A stretch of 25,135 nt of DNA from Parcubacteria group bacterium GW2011_GWA2_36_10 (GCA_000991205.1 LBRC01000022.1:1-25135), one strand, 5' to 3'. Shown: positions 14,117-22,094, counted from the stretch's first letter. A program made the numbers and translations. Notes: a model not told the origin generated them from the letters alone.

Positions 14117-15904
14117 ATGAAGGCTCTGTACGGCATTCTCATCACTTGCCTGTGCTGGGCAAGTGTTATGGCAGCACCGACGCTGCCGGTTCATTTCGAA
14201 GTTGACGGTTTGACTCTAACCACTTCTCCGGACGAGTTTGATAGCCCGACCAGGGATGCTCAAGGTCGTCTGTTGATCGAGGAAGATGGTCATTGGTACT
14301 ATGCCATGATCGACTCTTCTACCAGTGAGCAGCATCTGGTCAAGTATACTGCACGTGAGCTGTCGGGAGGCATTCCTGATCATCTGGCAGCTTACAATGA
14401 TCCGGTTTATGATGCTCGGGTAAGGGAGTTCAATTCCTTTGCCAGCGACATCGTGCCGGTGTCGGGGCCAATCAGGATCACTTACATTTTGGTGTCTATT
14501 GGTCGGCCAGGTCAGCCAGCCAATCCAGACAGCTTTTTCTATTTCAATGGCCATCCGATGGATCAACAGAAGTTTCATGATCAGTTTTTTTTGGAAAACT
14601 ATGATCAGACATACCCCAATGATATTAACCAGGGTTGGTACAACGTACCTGCCTCGGCTAATGATTGGTGGCGTTGGGCTAGCCATGGCTTGTCATGGCT
14701 CGAGCCAGATGAATCGCGCTACAGTAATGTGCCTGGCTACACAGCTCCTTTTCCTGGTTGTCTTGTAGATCCTGCTACCGGCGGACCTTTTGTTTTTAAC
14801 AATGTTAATGTATCTAGTGCTGTGGTCTGGGAAACATTGCGAGCAGCGGGGATTGATATGACATTGGACCCGCAACGCCCTATCTGTTTCGTCACTAGTC
14901 ACGGCGGTTTGTCCTTTGCCCACTACCATGGCTGGACCAACTTGTCGATGGAGCAATTCGGTAACGATTCACCTTTGACTATTGGTGTTATCGTCCATGA
15001 GCTGGGGCACTGTGTGCTGCAGTTACCGGATCTCTACATGGATAACCCTCAAAGCTCTTGGCAAGTCATGAATCACGGATGTTTCGGTTGGTATGATGAA
15101 ATCATGTACCGTTACAACCTGGGCTTACCATCAGATCTTTGTGCAGATTACAAAGATCTGATTGGTTGGGGCGAGGAGCCGATCCTTATTACCGCCCCAG
15201 GCACCTATGAGTTCGATGGGACTTATGTGCCTTACTTCTTTCAGAATCCAAATAATCCAGCGGAAAAGATGTTTCTCCGCTCGTGGGACTTGGAGTATCC
15301 GAGCTTTATGCGGCTTCATTTGCCCACGGCTGGTGGTCGCTTGTTGATTGAGCCTTCTTCGGTCAATCGATCGAGCTGGCGCTTTTTAGATAAACCATGT
15401 CCGACCATTCTGTACGCCGATCCAGACGACGGCGTGGTGACCTGGCCTTTTGACGAAATTCAAGAGCCAGCCTTCACTTGGGAGGATGGAACTTGGTTTC
15501 AATGGACAATTAACACAGCTGGTTGTGACAACGATCGTGAGATGCTTTCTTTCACAGTCAGCGAACGGCCAGCACCACAGGTGTGCGTCGTGATGCTTGA
15601 TCACCAATTGCGTGAAGAAGTGCCTCTAGGCGGGGTGGAAGCGAATTTCCATTTCCAAAATCTAGGTGCGAGCTTCACTGGCTGGCAATTGAGCATTGGC
15701 GGCGAGACAGTGGCCAGTAACGACACGGTGGCTTTTAATCAGACTTTCGAAGCCAGCTTTTCCAGCAATGTCTGGGGGGCCACGACTTTGTGTCAAGTCT
15801 TGGATCTGCCCGTGAGCTTATACGTGCAGTCTTTGGACAGCACCGTGGTCGTTGAACGTCTGCAACCATTCGTTGGCTTGCCATCAAGCAACAGACATCA
15901 CTGA
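14117..15904 (+). CDS. Secreted M6-like metallopeptidase, ends at a probable frameshift
   Basis: A 595-residue exported protein. A signal peptide (MKALYGILITCLCWASVMAA) is followed by a peptidase domain with H294-E-L-G-H298 and L-P-D305-L-Y, matching the H-E-L-G-H...P-D-L-Y-D pattern of M6 (immune inhibitor A-like) zinc peptidases, then the M-N-H-G-x-x-G-W (Met-turn-like) and Y-K-D-L-I-G-W segments. Beta-rich domains follow from about residue 360. The frame ends at 15904 while the next frame, open from 15852, goes on with propeller-like sequence, so this is probably the N-terminal part of a larger protein. G+C is clearly higher than in the flanking genes. Proteins of this build are common in FCB-group bacteria; in a CPR-like genome this looks transferred or misassembled. 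Start supported by AAAAGGA nine bases upstream. Confidence 0.75.
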   Translation: MKALYGILITCLCWASVMAAPTLPVHFEVDGLTLTTSPDEFDSPTRDAQGRLLIEEDGHWYYAMIDSSTSEQHLVKYTARELSGGIPDHLAAYNDPVYDARVREFNSFASDIVPVSGPIRITYILVSIGRPGQPANPDSFFYFNGHPMDQQKFHDQFFLENYDQTYPNDINQGWYNVPASANDWWRWASHGLSWLEPDESRYSNVPGYTAPFPGCLVDPATGGPFVFNNVNVSSAVVWETLRAAGIDMTLDPQRPICFVTSHGGLSFAHYHGWTNLSMEQFGNDSPLTIGVIVHELGHCVLQLPDLYMDNPQSSWQVMNHGCFGWYDEIMYRYNLGLPSDLCADYKDLIGWGEEPILITAPGTYEFDGTYVPYFFQNPNNPAEKMFLRSWDLEYPSFMRLHLPTAGGRLLIEPSSVNRSSWRFLDKPCPTILYADPDDGVVTWPFDEIQEPAFTWEDGTWFQWTINTAGCDNDREMLSFTVSERPAPQVCVVMLDHQLREEVPLGGVEANFHFQNLGASFTGWQLSIGGETVASNDTVAFNQTFEASFSSNVWGATTLCQVLDLPVSLYVQSLDSTVVVERLQPFVGLPSSNRHH

Positions 15905-17288
15905 TCTTTGTTTTGCTGGTGATGCTAGCCATCATTTGGCAGTCATCAGCGAAGGGGAGTTAGCGATGTCACGAATTCAGAACAACCAGTTGGCCTTGAC
16001 GGCTGGCTGGCCAAGAACCTTTAACCACGTCGATGCTTATGCTTTAAGCGATCTGTCCGAGTATGGCTTGACAGCTGTGGTTGCCGACGCTAACCATTTG
16101 TACGGCTATTCTCTGGCTGACGCTAGCGAGGTATTTGACGTGCTTTTACCGGATTCTTTACTGCCAGTTACTGGCTTGGCTTGTGCTTCGCATGATCCAG
16201 CTGGTGATATTGGTAGTCGTTTTTGCCTGACCGGCGGCGTAAACAGCAAATACCTATACCTTACCAACGTGCTTGGTGAGGCGCTGTACACCCGTAGTGC
16301 TGGCGACTGTGGTCAGCTTAAGGATCCCATCAGCTTAGACATCTTGGGCAATGGTTATTATGACTTCGTCGTTGCCAGCCTGACTTGTGCTGGTGCGCAG
16401 GGCGGTTACACTCAAGAAGCCTGGCTCATCAGTTATAGTCAAAGCCAAGGCCATCACGGCATCGGCATTTTCACTTTGGGTTATAATGTGCCTGGCTATG
16501 AAAACGGTTTGGAAGCCTTGGTACCGTATCAGGCACCCGCAGGATCCAGCCATTTCGCGATGATGGGCAATAGTTATTATCCTTATTCCAACAGTTCGAC
16601 TTATTTCAAGTGGATGGACTTTGGGCAAGGAGTGCCTGAATTCCAAATGCTTGGACCAATGTCGACCAGACGTCGTTATCTTTTTCCCTTGCACTTCAAC
16701 CTTGATAATGTAAGCGACTGCCTGATGTTGGATCGGGGTGATGGCCTGCGCCTGTGGCATGGGTCTGGTGATGATTTCACGGACCAAGGCAAGATTCACA
16801 ACTATTCTTCCCCAAATTCTTGCCCTGTTTTTGCTCAAGGTACTGATGGTGATACGCGTCTTGGCTTTTTAGAAAATGGCCAACTCAATTTTTACAATCT
16901 CGGCATCGATGAATGGTCATCATGGTTCAGACCGGGCGGCGTCGGTAACCAACATTGGGTGGCAAATGATGCTTGGGTACCAAACAACGCTCCCTTGAAT
17001 CCACCGGTGGTCAGAGCCGAGTATTTTAACACCGGTGCTATCCGTTTGCAGCTTGAGGCCTTGCCCTTTGGCCAGGAGTCTGCCAGCTACAAAGTCTGGT
17101 TTTCTACTGATCAAGTGGAATGGAGTCTTTTGGCGGAAGTTCCTTGGAACGGACAAAGTAACACTTCCTGGGTGCATTCACGCGCCATCTGGAATTGTCC
17201 CAAGGGCTGGTATCAAGTGACCGTCACCAATGTTCTGGACGGCAGCGCTTTTTGGGGCATTTGGAATGACGGCATTAGAGCCGAATAA
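15852..17288 (+). CDS. Beta-propeller-like secreted segment, probable continuation of the metallopeptidase
   Basis: An open frame of 478 codons without a signal peptide, overlapping the end of the metallopeptidase by 53 bases in another frame. From about 15895 its sequence reads as coding: repeats of the kind D-x-x-G-x-x-x-x-V-V-A (AVVADANHLYGYS, DILGNGYYDFVVAS) and A-L-T-A-G-W-P-R, typical of VCBS/FG-GAP beta-propellers in secreted proteins, then a fibronectin-III-like end (YKVWFSTDQVEWSLLAEVPW). Skipping one base near 15890 joins it smoothly to the peptidase frame. Either the gene is frameshifted, or translation restarts at ATG 15966, which has AAGGGGAG six bases upstream. No sorting domain is present at its C-terminus. 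The next gene starts 12 bases downstream. Confidence 0.6.
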   Translation: MNVCNHSLACHQATDITDLCFAGDASHHLAVISEGELAMSRIQNNQLALTAGWPRTFNHVDAYALSDLSEYGLTAVVADANHLYGYSLADASEVFDVLLPDSLLPVTGLACASHDPAGDIGSRFCLTGGVNSKYLYLTNVLGEALYTRSAGDCGQLKDPISLDILGNGYYDFVVASLTCAGAQGGYTQEAWLISYSQSQGHHGIGIFTLGYNVPGYENGLEALVPYQAPAGSSHFAMMGNSYYPYSNSSTYFKWMDFGQGVPEFQMLGPMSTRRRYLFPLHFNLDNVSDCLMLDRGDGLRLWHGSGDDFTDQGKIHNYSSPNSCPVFAQGTDGDTRLGFLENGQLNFYNLGIDEWSSWFRPGGVGNQHWVANDAWVPNNAPLNPPVVRAEYFNTGAIRLQLEALPFGQESASYKVWFSTDQVEWSLLAEVPWNGQSNTSWVHSRAIWNCPKGWYQVTVTNVLDGSAFWGIWNDGIRAE

Positions 17289-17300
17289 AAGGAGATCACC

Positions 17301-18014
17301 ATGAAACGGATTTGTTTCTTGGCATTGATGTTGTGTGGTCTAGCGTACAACGCTGTGGCTCTACACATCTCTGCCTTTGCCAGTGACTGGCCTGACGCTT
17401 GTCACCCAGACAGCGTGTCTGTTCACTGGCAGTTCTATGACGGTCAGCAGTGGTACGATGGTTGGTCCTATGGCCGTTTGTTAGGACCCGATGGTTCACC
17501 TCTGTCCTATCGTTTTGACTGGTGCAGCGATATTCCGGAGAGCGAGCCGATACCGCTCTACGCCAGTATCAATGAGCTACGAGTGAAGCTGGCGGTGACA
17601 GGCATCGATACTACCAGTGTTGTGCAGTACATCAACATCAACGCCTCTTACGTGGATTGCTTTCCTGCTCCTTTTCCCATTGCTTTGCCGGCCGGGACAT
17701 TTCTCGGCTGTGAGGAAATGCAATCAGCCATCGGTGATTCGGTTTTGCCCCAAGCCTTGAGTTTGGTGCAAAATTATCCCAACCCCTTCAACCCCACAAC
17801 CACGATCAAGTTCAGTCTGCCAATTCCCGGTAATGCTCAACTGATCGTCCGCAACTTGTTTGGTCAACGGGTCGCGGAACTTGCCAACGACCAACTTAAC
17901 GCTGGCAATCATGAGCTTCAGTTCAGTGCCAGCAACTTGTCCAGCGGTCTTTACTTCTACACGCTGACCTACAACGGCCAGTCCGTCACGAAGCAGATGC
18001 TGTTGCTCAAGTAA
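17301..18014 (+). CDS. Secreted protein with type IX (Por) secretion C-terminal sorting domain
   Basis: A 237-residue protein with a signal peptide (MKRICFLALMLCGLAYNAVA), a middle region of about 130 residues that I do not recognise (rich in Trp, Tyr, Asp, with several Cys), and a C-terminal sorting domain (157-237). The domain has the textbook N158-Y-P-N-P-F-N-P start, T-T-I-x-F-x-L-P, L-F-G-Q-R-V, the G-x-H-x-x-x-x-x-x-x-x-L-x-S-G-L-Y-F-Y turn and K-Q-M-L-L-L-K end. Such domains direct proteins through the type IX system to the cell surface of FCB-group bacteria; no T9SS component is seen here. A clear ribosome site (AAAGGAG) precedes the ATG. It is the last gene of the island, three bases before the right inverted repeat. 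Confidence 0.85.
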   Translation: MKRICFLALMLCGLAYNAVALHISAFASDWPDACHPDSVSVHWQFYDGQQWYDGWSYGRLLGPDGSPLSYRFDWCSDIPESEPIPLYASINELRVKLAVTGIDTTSVVQYININASYVDCFPAPFPIALPAGTFLGCEEMQSAIGDSVLPQALSLVQNYPNPFNPTTTIKFSLPIPGNAQLIVRNLFGQRVAELANDQLNAGNHELQFSASNLSSGLYFYTLTYNGQSVTKQMLLLK

Positions 18015-18016
18015 CG

Positions 18017-18029
18017 AATCGATATGCAA
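18017..18029. repeat. Inverted repeat flanking the island, right copy
   Basis: AATCGATATGCAA, exact reverse complement of 13981-13993, starting 3 bases after the last stop codon of the island. Confidence 0.7.
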
Positions 18030-18034
18030 CAACC

Positions 18035-18073
18035 AGGCCCGGTTTCTCTCGCGAGAAACCGGGCCTAAATTTT
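18035..18073 (+). terminator. Perfect 32-bp palindromic terminator of the island
   Basis: From AGGCCCGG at 18035 to CCGGGCCT at 18066 every base pairs across the centre (TCTCG/CGAGA), followed by AAATTTTTTT. It is much more GC-rich than the AT-rich surroundings. Confidence 0.9.
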
Positions 18074-18089
18074 TTTAAACAAATTAAAA

Positions 18090-18152
18090 AACAGAACTAA
18101 GAATTTTATGCTTTCAGCCCACAGGGCGTTTAATAAAATTTTTAGTTCTGTT
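18090..18152. terminator. Long hairpin, terminator for the minus-strand pair
   Basis: AACAGAACTAA + GAATTTTAT (18090-18109) pair with 18133-18152 over 20 pairs (one G-T), with an inner GCCC-aca-GGGC hairpin. On the minus strand it lies just after the Smr gene and is followed by T6, so it should end that operon. Confidence 0.8.
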
Positions 18153-18159
18153 GTATTAT

Positions 18160-18456
18160 TTACATTAAATCTACCACTAAAACTCCTTCGCCGCCTTGAG
18201 CAAATTTTCCCAAACTTACTTTAGTTACATTAGAGTGAGTAGCTAAATATTTTTGTAATAAAGGCTTGATGATAGCTCCATTTTTTGAGTGCTTGCCTTG
18301 ACCAACAATAAAACTTATTTTAGTGTAATTATTTTTTTGTGAATTTAAAATAAATTCATCAGCTAAACTATAAATTTTTTGTGGACTTAAAATACCGAGA
18401 TTATGAAAATCAAATTCCGCTTGAATTTTATTTAAATTTTCGTATTTATTAGCCAT
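18160..18456 (-). CDS. Smr-domain protein
   Basis: A 98-residue stand-alone Smr domain, the fold found at the C-terminus of MutS2. It has an EFDFHNLG segment in place of the usual D-L-H-G, the central F-I-V-G-Q-G-K-H-S-K-N-G-A-I-I-K loop (usual I-x-G-x-G-x-H-S) and the end motif GGEGVLVVDL. Smr domains nick or bind structured nucleic acids; small versions are of unclear cellular role. Its start codon overlaps the stop of the recombinase gene by one base (TAATG), so the two are translationally coupled. Confidence 0.85.
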   Translation of the reverse strand: MANKYENLNKIQAEFDFHNLGILSPQKIYSLADEFILNSQKNNYTKISFIVGQGKHSKNGAIIKPLLQKYLATHSNVTKVSLGKFAQGGEGVLVVDLM

Positions 18457-19247
18457 TATAATTTATGATAATAAAATTCCGCTGCTAAATCGCTCTGAAA
18501 ATGCAGGGCTTTTTTTATTTGTGAAATTTGGGCACCATTTTGTTTTAAGTAATAGGCTAGAGTATGACGTAAAACTTGAGGATTGAGCCGCAAAACATCA
18601 GACATCTGGTGACTATATTTTTCGATGATTCTTTCTATCGACCTGACAGACAAAGCTTGGTTTTTATTTTTGCCAGCGTGATCAAAATTGATAAATAAAT
18701 AGGGAGAATCGTCTGATCTTTTTTGTAAATATTTTAGTAAATAAAATTTAGTGCTGTTATTTAATTTAGCCTCTTGTTTTTGATAAGAAATAATATTTTT
18801 ATTTAAATTAAGATCTTTTTTTTCTAAGCTAACAATAGTTTTGGCTTTAAAGCCACTATAATATAATATTTCTAATAAAATTTTATCGCGCAAACTGATT
18901 AAGTCGCTCGGGTGGGGGATGAGATTGAGATATTCAGTTAGTTGTTTTTTAGTTAAGACATGAATACTTTGTTTTTCGATAGACAAGAGCGTGAGCTGCT
19001 GTTTTTGTTTGCTAAATTTTAAGTAGTTATTAATTACGCTTAAGCGCAAATTAATAGTAGCGATTTTTTTGTATTTATGTAGCAAAAATTCACGATATTT
19101 TTCACAATTTTTCGGGGTTATTTTTTCTTTATCTAAATAAGCTAAAAAATGTTTTAAGTGCCAGAGATAAGTTGCTTGGCTACTCAAAGATATTTTTTTA
19201 GTATTTAAATATTTTTGATATTTTCTGATATTTTCTGTTTGTGTCAT
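18456..19247 (-). CDS. XerC/D-like tyrosine recombinase with degenerate active site
   Basis: A 263-residue protein with the phage-integrase layout: an N-terminal SAM-like core-binding domain (1-85) and a C-terminal catalytic-fold domain (about 95-263). The nucleophile Tyr is likely Y259 (AAEFYYHKL) and Arg II is R227 in PQVLRH. Other catalytic positions differ from the family: Arg I is K134 in SGFKAKT, the first box-II His is Q224, and the box-III L-G-H is L-H-F with F250 at the His position. It is therefore probably a weak or inactive recombinase, or one acting only as a DNA-binding or architectural protein. Length fits the catalytic family only slightly short of XerC. It precedes the Smr gene in a two-gene operon. 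Confidence 0.8.
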   Translation of the reverse strand: MTQTENIRKYQKYLNTKKISLSSQATYLWHLKHFLAYLDKEKITPKNCEKYREFLLHKYKKIATINLRLSVINNYLKFSKQKQQLTLLSIEKQSIHVLTKKQLTEYLNLIPHPSDLISLRDKILLEILYYSGFKAKTIVSLEKKDLNLNKNIISYQKQEAKLNNSTKFYLLKYLQKRSDDSPYLFINFDHAGKNKNQALSVRSIERIIEKYSHQMSDVLRLNPQVLRHTLAYYLKQNGAQISQIKKALHFQSDLAAEFYYHKL

Positions 19248-19292
19248 CTAATATATTTTAGCACATAAAATCCCTCCCCCCAAGGGGGAGTA

Positions 19293-19321
19293 TTGACTTT
19301 TAGGCTTAAAAATGCTAATAT
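19293..19321 (+). promoter_or_regulatory. Promoter of the rpsO-pnp operon
   Basis: TTGACT (19293-19298), 17 bases, TAATAT (19316-19321); expected start near 19328. A small hairpin CTCCCC...GGGGAG lies just upstream. Confidence 0.7.
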
Positions 19322-19351
19322 GGCCTTACTTATTATTAATTCCCCTAGCTT

Positions 19352-19401
19352 GGTTTAAGCCTTATTTCGTCTAAAAATTAGCTTAAACTCGGTGGGTGGA
19401 G
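19352..19401 (+). promoter_or_regulatory. rpsO leader hairpin, possible S15 autoregulation site
   Basis: GTTTAAGC (19353-19360) pairs with GCTTAAAC (19381-19388) around a 20-base loop, followed by GGTGGGTGGAGC just before the ribosome site. S15 controls its own mRNA in several bacteria through leader structures; the present one is a candidate only. Confidence 0.4.
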
Positions 19402-19413
19402 CAAAGGAAAATT

Positions 19414-19758
19414 ATGTTAGACAAGAAAAAGAAATTGAAACTGGTAGAACAGTTTCGTACTCACAAAAGTGACACTGGTTCTTGTGAGGTGCAAGTCGCT
19501 ATTTTGACTGAAGAGATCAAAGAGTTGACCAAGCATTTAAAGAGTCACAAAAAAGACGTTTCTTCTCGCCGTGGTTTATTAGCTAAAGTCGCTTTGAGAC
19601 ATAAGCTTTTACGCTATTTGGAGAGAGAGGATGAAAAACGCTTTTTGAAACTCGTCAAAGCTTTAAAATTAAAAATTGCTAAAAAGGAATTAAAGAATTT
19701 TGAAGATTACTTTGAAGCCGAAGCAGAAGAAAAAGAAGAGTTAGAAGACGAAAAGTAA
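19414..19758 (+). CDS. rpsO: 30S ribosomal protein S15 with acidic C-terminal tail
   Basis: A 114-residue S15. The core (1-89) carries the family landmarks F-R-T-H-K-S-D-T-G-S-C-E-V-Q-V-A-I-L-T, H-L-K-S-H-K-K-D-x-x-S-R-R-G-L-L and R-H-K-L-L-R-Y-L. It binds the central domain of 16S rRNA early in 30S assembly. The last ~25 residues form an acidic tail (many Glu) not present in the standard 89-residue protein. The ATG at 19414 follows AAAGGA and matches the normal N-terminus; an upstream in-frame GTG at 19396 is not needed. pnp follows, as in many bacteria. Confidence 0.96.
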   Translation: MLDKKKKLKLVEQFRTHKSDTGSCEVQVAILTEEIKELTKHLKSHKKDVSSRRGLLAKVALRHKLLRYLEREDEKRFLKLVKALKLKIAKKELKNFEDYFEAEAEEKEELEDEK

Positions 19759-19765
19759 AATTATA

Positions 19766-19790
19766 CCCGCCTCCGCCTTTGGCGGGGGCG
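19766..19790 (+). promoter_or_regulatory. rpsO-pnp intergenic hairpin
   Basis: CCGCC-ttt-GGCGG core with GC-rich flanks, 8 bases after rpsO and followed by no T-run. In other bacteria RNase III cleaves a hairpin at this place and PNPase controls its own mRNA from it; here that is an inference from position. Confidence 0.5.
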
Positions 19791-19922
19791 TAGTTAATTA
19801 TTAAGATTATTAAGAGTTGTTTTTTTCATCAGCAGACGATAGGCTATTAGTAAAAACTGTTTTTACGACTAAGAGTCTAAGGCTTGTTGGTGCAAAAACT
19901 CTCAAAAAAGAAAGGACATTTT

Positions 19923-22082
19923 ATGTCAATCAAAAATTTTAGCCTTGAGTTGGCTGGAAGAAACTTGTCAGTGGAAATTGGCAAGCTAGCCAAACAGGCT
20001 CACGGCTCTTGTACTGTCACTTATGGTGACACGGTGGTTTTAGCGACCGCTGTAGCCTCATCTGCACCTCGCGAAGGCGTAGATTTTTTCCCTTTGATGG
20101 TGGATTATGAAGAGCGTTTATATGCTGCTGGTAAAATCAAAGGTTCACGTTTTATCAAGCGTGAAGGCCGAGCAACAGACGATGCTATTTTGACTGCTCG
20201 TTTGATCGACCGTTCTATCAGACCTTTATTTAAAGAGTCAGACCGAAACGATGTGCAAGTCGTCATCACAGTCTTATCTTATGATGGCATCAACAATCCA
20301 GAATTTCCTAGTGTGATCGCAGCCAGTATTGCCTTGGGTATTTCACCAATTGTTTGGGATGGACCTTTGGCTGGTTTAAGTGTTGGCCATATCAACGGTG
20401 AATGGGTGATCAATCCGACTGTAGAGGCAAGTACTAAAAGCGATTTAGAATTATTTGTGGCCGGGTCTGCCGATGAAGTGATTATGATCGAAGCTGGCGC
20501 CCAGCAAGTGACTGAAAAAGATATGTACGAGGGTATTGTCTTTGCTGCTAAACATATCCGTAAGCTAGTTGAGTTTGTGCAGAGTATCATCACAGAACTT
20601 GGTATTAAAAAGAATTCACCAAAAGTAGAAGAACCAGAAACTTTAGAGCTAAAAAATAAAGTTAAAGCCAAGGTTCAGGCTTTTTTGGACACCAAAGATT
20701 TGAGTACTTGTTTTCATCCTGACAAATCACAGATGAAGGTAGCGATTGACACTATCAAAGAAGAATTAAATCAAATTTTAAAAGCTGATAATGAAGTTTC
20801 CAAAGACATGCGCGCTTCAGGACTTGCTTCAGTGGATATTGCTTTAGAAGAGGCTTTTAAAAAATTAGTCCTAGAAAAAAACCAACGTCCAGATGGTCGC
20901 GCTTTTGACGAGATCAGAAGTTTGTCAGCTGAAGTAGCTATTTTGCCACGTACTCATGGTTCTGGTTTATTTTCTCGTGGTGAGACGCAAGTATTGTCTA
21001 TCGTCACTTTAGGTGCGCCTGGTGATGAGCAGACCTTAGACAGCATGGAAGAAGCTGGTACCAAAAAATATATGCACCATTATAACTTCCCTGGCTTTTC
21101 TGTCGGTGAGGTCAAGCCTTTACGTGGTCCAGGTAGACGTGAGATTGGTCACGGTGCCTTAGCTGAAAAAGCTTTGATCCCAGTTTTGCCAGATAACGAA
21201 AGCTTCCCTTATACTATTCGGGTAGTGTCAGAAGTATTGGGTTCCAATGGCTCATCTTCACAGGCTTCTATCTGTGGCTCAACTTTATCTTTGATGGACG
21301 CTGGCGTGCCTATCAAGGCCCCGGTAGCCGGCATTGCTATGGGTTTGGTAATAGATGAGCATGACAAGAAAAAATATAAAATTTTGACGGACATCCAAGG
21401 CATCGAAGATCATTCTGGACATATGGATTTCAAAATTGCCGGCACCGCAACTGGTATCACGGCTATTCAGCTAGATATCAAATCAAGTGGTATTAGCTAT
21501 GAGATAGTAGAGGAGACATTGAAGGCTGCTAAAATAGCTCGTGAGAAGATTTTAGCTGTCATGGCCGAGGCTATCGCTGAAGTCAGGCCGGAGCTATCTG
21601 TTTATGCTCCTCGTATTACTACCCTACACATTGATCCAGAAAAAATCAGAGAAGTGATTGGCTCTGGCGGAAAAATTATCAATGAAATTATTGACAAATG
21701 TAATGTGGCGATTGATATCGAGCAAGATGGTTTAGTGATGATCACTTCTCATGACTCTGAAGGTGCCAAACGTGCCGAAGAATGGATTCGTGGTATTGTC
21801 AAAGAGATAGAAGTAGGTGAAATCTATGAAGGTAAGGTTTTACAAATCATTACTGATCGTAATCGTGGTACTGAGCTAGGCGCGATCGTCGAGTTAGCGC
21901 CTGGTAAAGATGGTATGGTACATATTTCCCAAATCGCCCATGAGCGGGTGATGAAAGTTTCAGATAAATTGAAGCTTGGCGATGTCGTCAAAGTCAAGGT
22001 CATGGAAGTAGACAAGGAAAAAAATCGTATTTCTTTATCTATTAAGGAGCTTTTACCTAGAACAGACTTTGTTAAAAAATAA
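19923..22082 (+). CDS. pnp: Polyribonucleotide nucleotidyltransferase (PNPase)
   Basis: A 719-residue PNPase, which degrades RNA 3' to 5' with phosphate. The full domain order is present: first RNase PH domain, helical linker (about 215-300), second RNase PH domain with R-P-D-G-R and F-S-R-G-E-T-Q-V, the G-S-x-x-x-Q-A-S-x-C-G-x-T-L catalytic-domain stretch, a KH domain with G580-S-G-G583, and an S1 domain (from about 633) ending K-N-R-I-S-L-S-I-K. Length is usual. The ATG at 19923 follows GAAAGGA and matches the family N-terminus, so the in-frame upstream codons from 19884 are left out. It is expressed with rpsO and may have its own leader control. Confidence 0.97.
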   Translation: MSIKNFSLELAGRNLSVEIGKLAKQAHGSCTVTYGDTVVLATAVASSAPREGVDFFPLMVDYEERLYAAGKIKGSRFIKREGRATDDAILTARLIDRSIRPLFKESDRNDVQVVITVLSYDGINNPEFPSVIAASIALGISPIVWDGPLAGLSVGHINGEWVINPTVEASTKSDLELFVAGSADEVIMIEAGAQQVTEKDMYEGIVFAAKHIRKLVEFVQSIITELGIKKNSPKVEEPETLELKNKVKAKVQAFLDTKDLSTCFHPDKSQMKVAIDTIKEELNQILKADNEVSKDMRASGLASVDIALEEAFKKLVLEKNQRPDGRAFDEIRSLSAEVAILPRTHGSGLFSRGETQVLSIVTLGAPGDEQTLDSMEEAGTKKYMHHYNFPGFSVGEVKPLRGPGRREIGHGALAEKALIPVLPDNESFPYTIRVVSEVLGSNGSSSQASICGSTLSLMDAGVPIKAPVAGIAMGLVIDEHDKKKYKILTDIQGIEDHSGHMDFKIAGTATGITAIQLDIKSSGISYEIVEETLKAAKIAREKILAVMAEAIAEVRPELSVYAPRITTLHIDPEKIREVIGSGGKIINEIIDKCNVAIDIEQDGLVMITSHDSEGAKRAEEWIRGIVKEIEVGEIYEGKVLQIITDRNRGTELGAIVELAPGKDGMVHISQIAHERVMKVSDKLKLGDVVKVKVMEVDKEKNRISLSIKELLPRTDFVKK

Positions 22083-22094
22083 CTTAGTGTTAGT

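Noticed and set aside
14216..16838. Minus-strand frames over the island genes
   Set aside because: The plus-strand frames show signal peptides and family motifs; the opposite frames show none and have no ribosome sites.
13922..18066. Composite transposon or integron
   Set aside because: No transposase, integrase or target-site duplication is visible within or at the ends; only the 13-bp inverted repeat supports mobility.
20279..20671. Minus-strand frames within pnp and other genes
   Set aside because: They overlap well-supported genes, have no ribosome sites and give low-complexity Ser-rich products, as expected of shadow frames.
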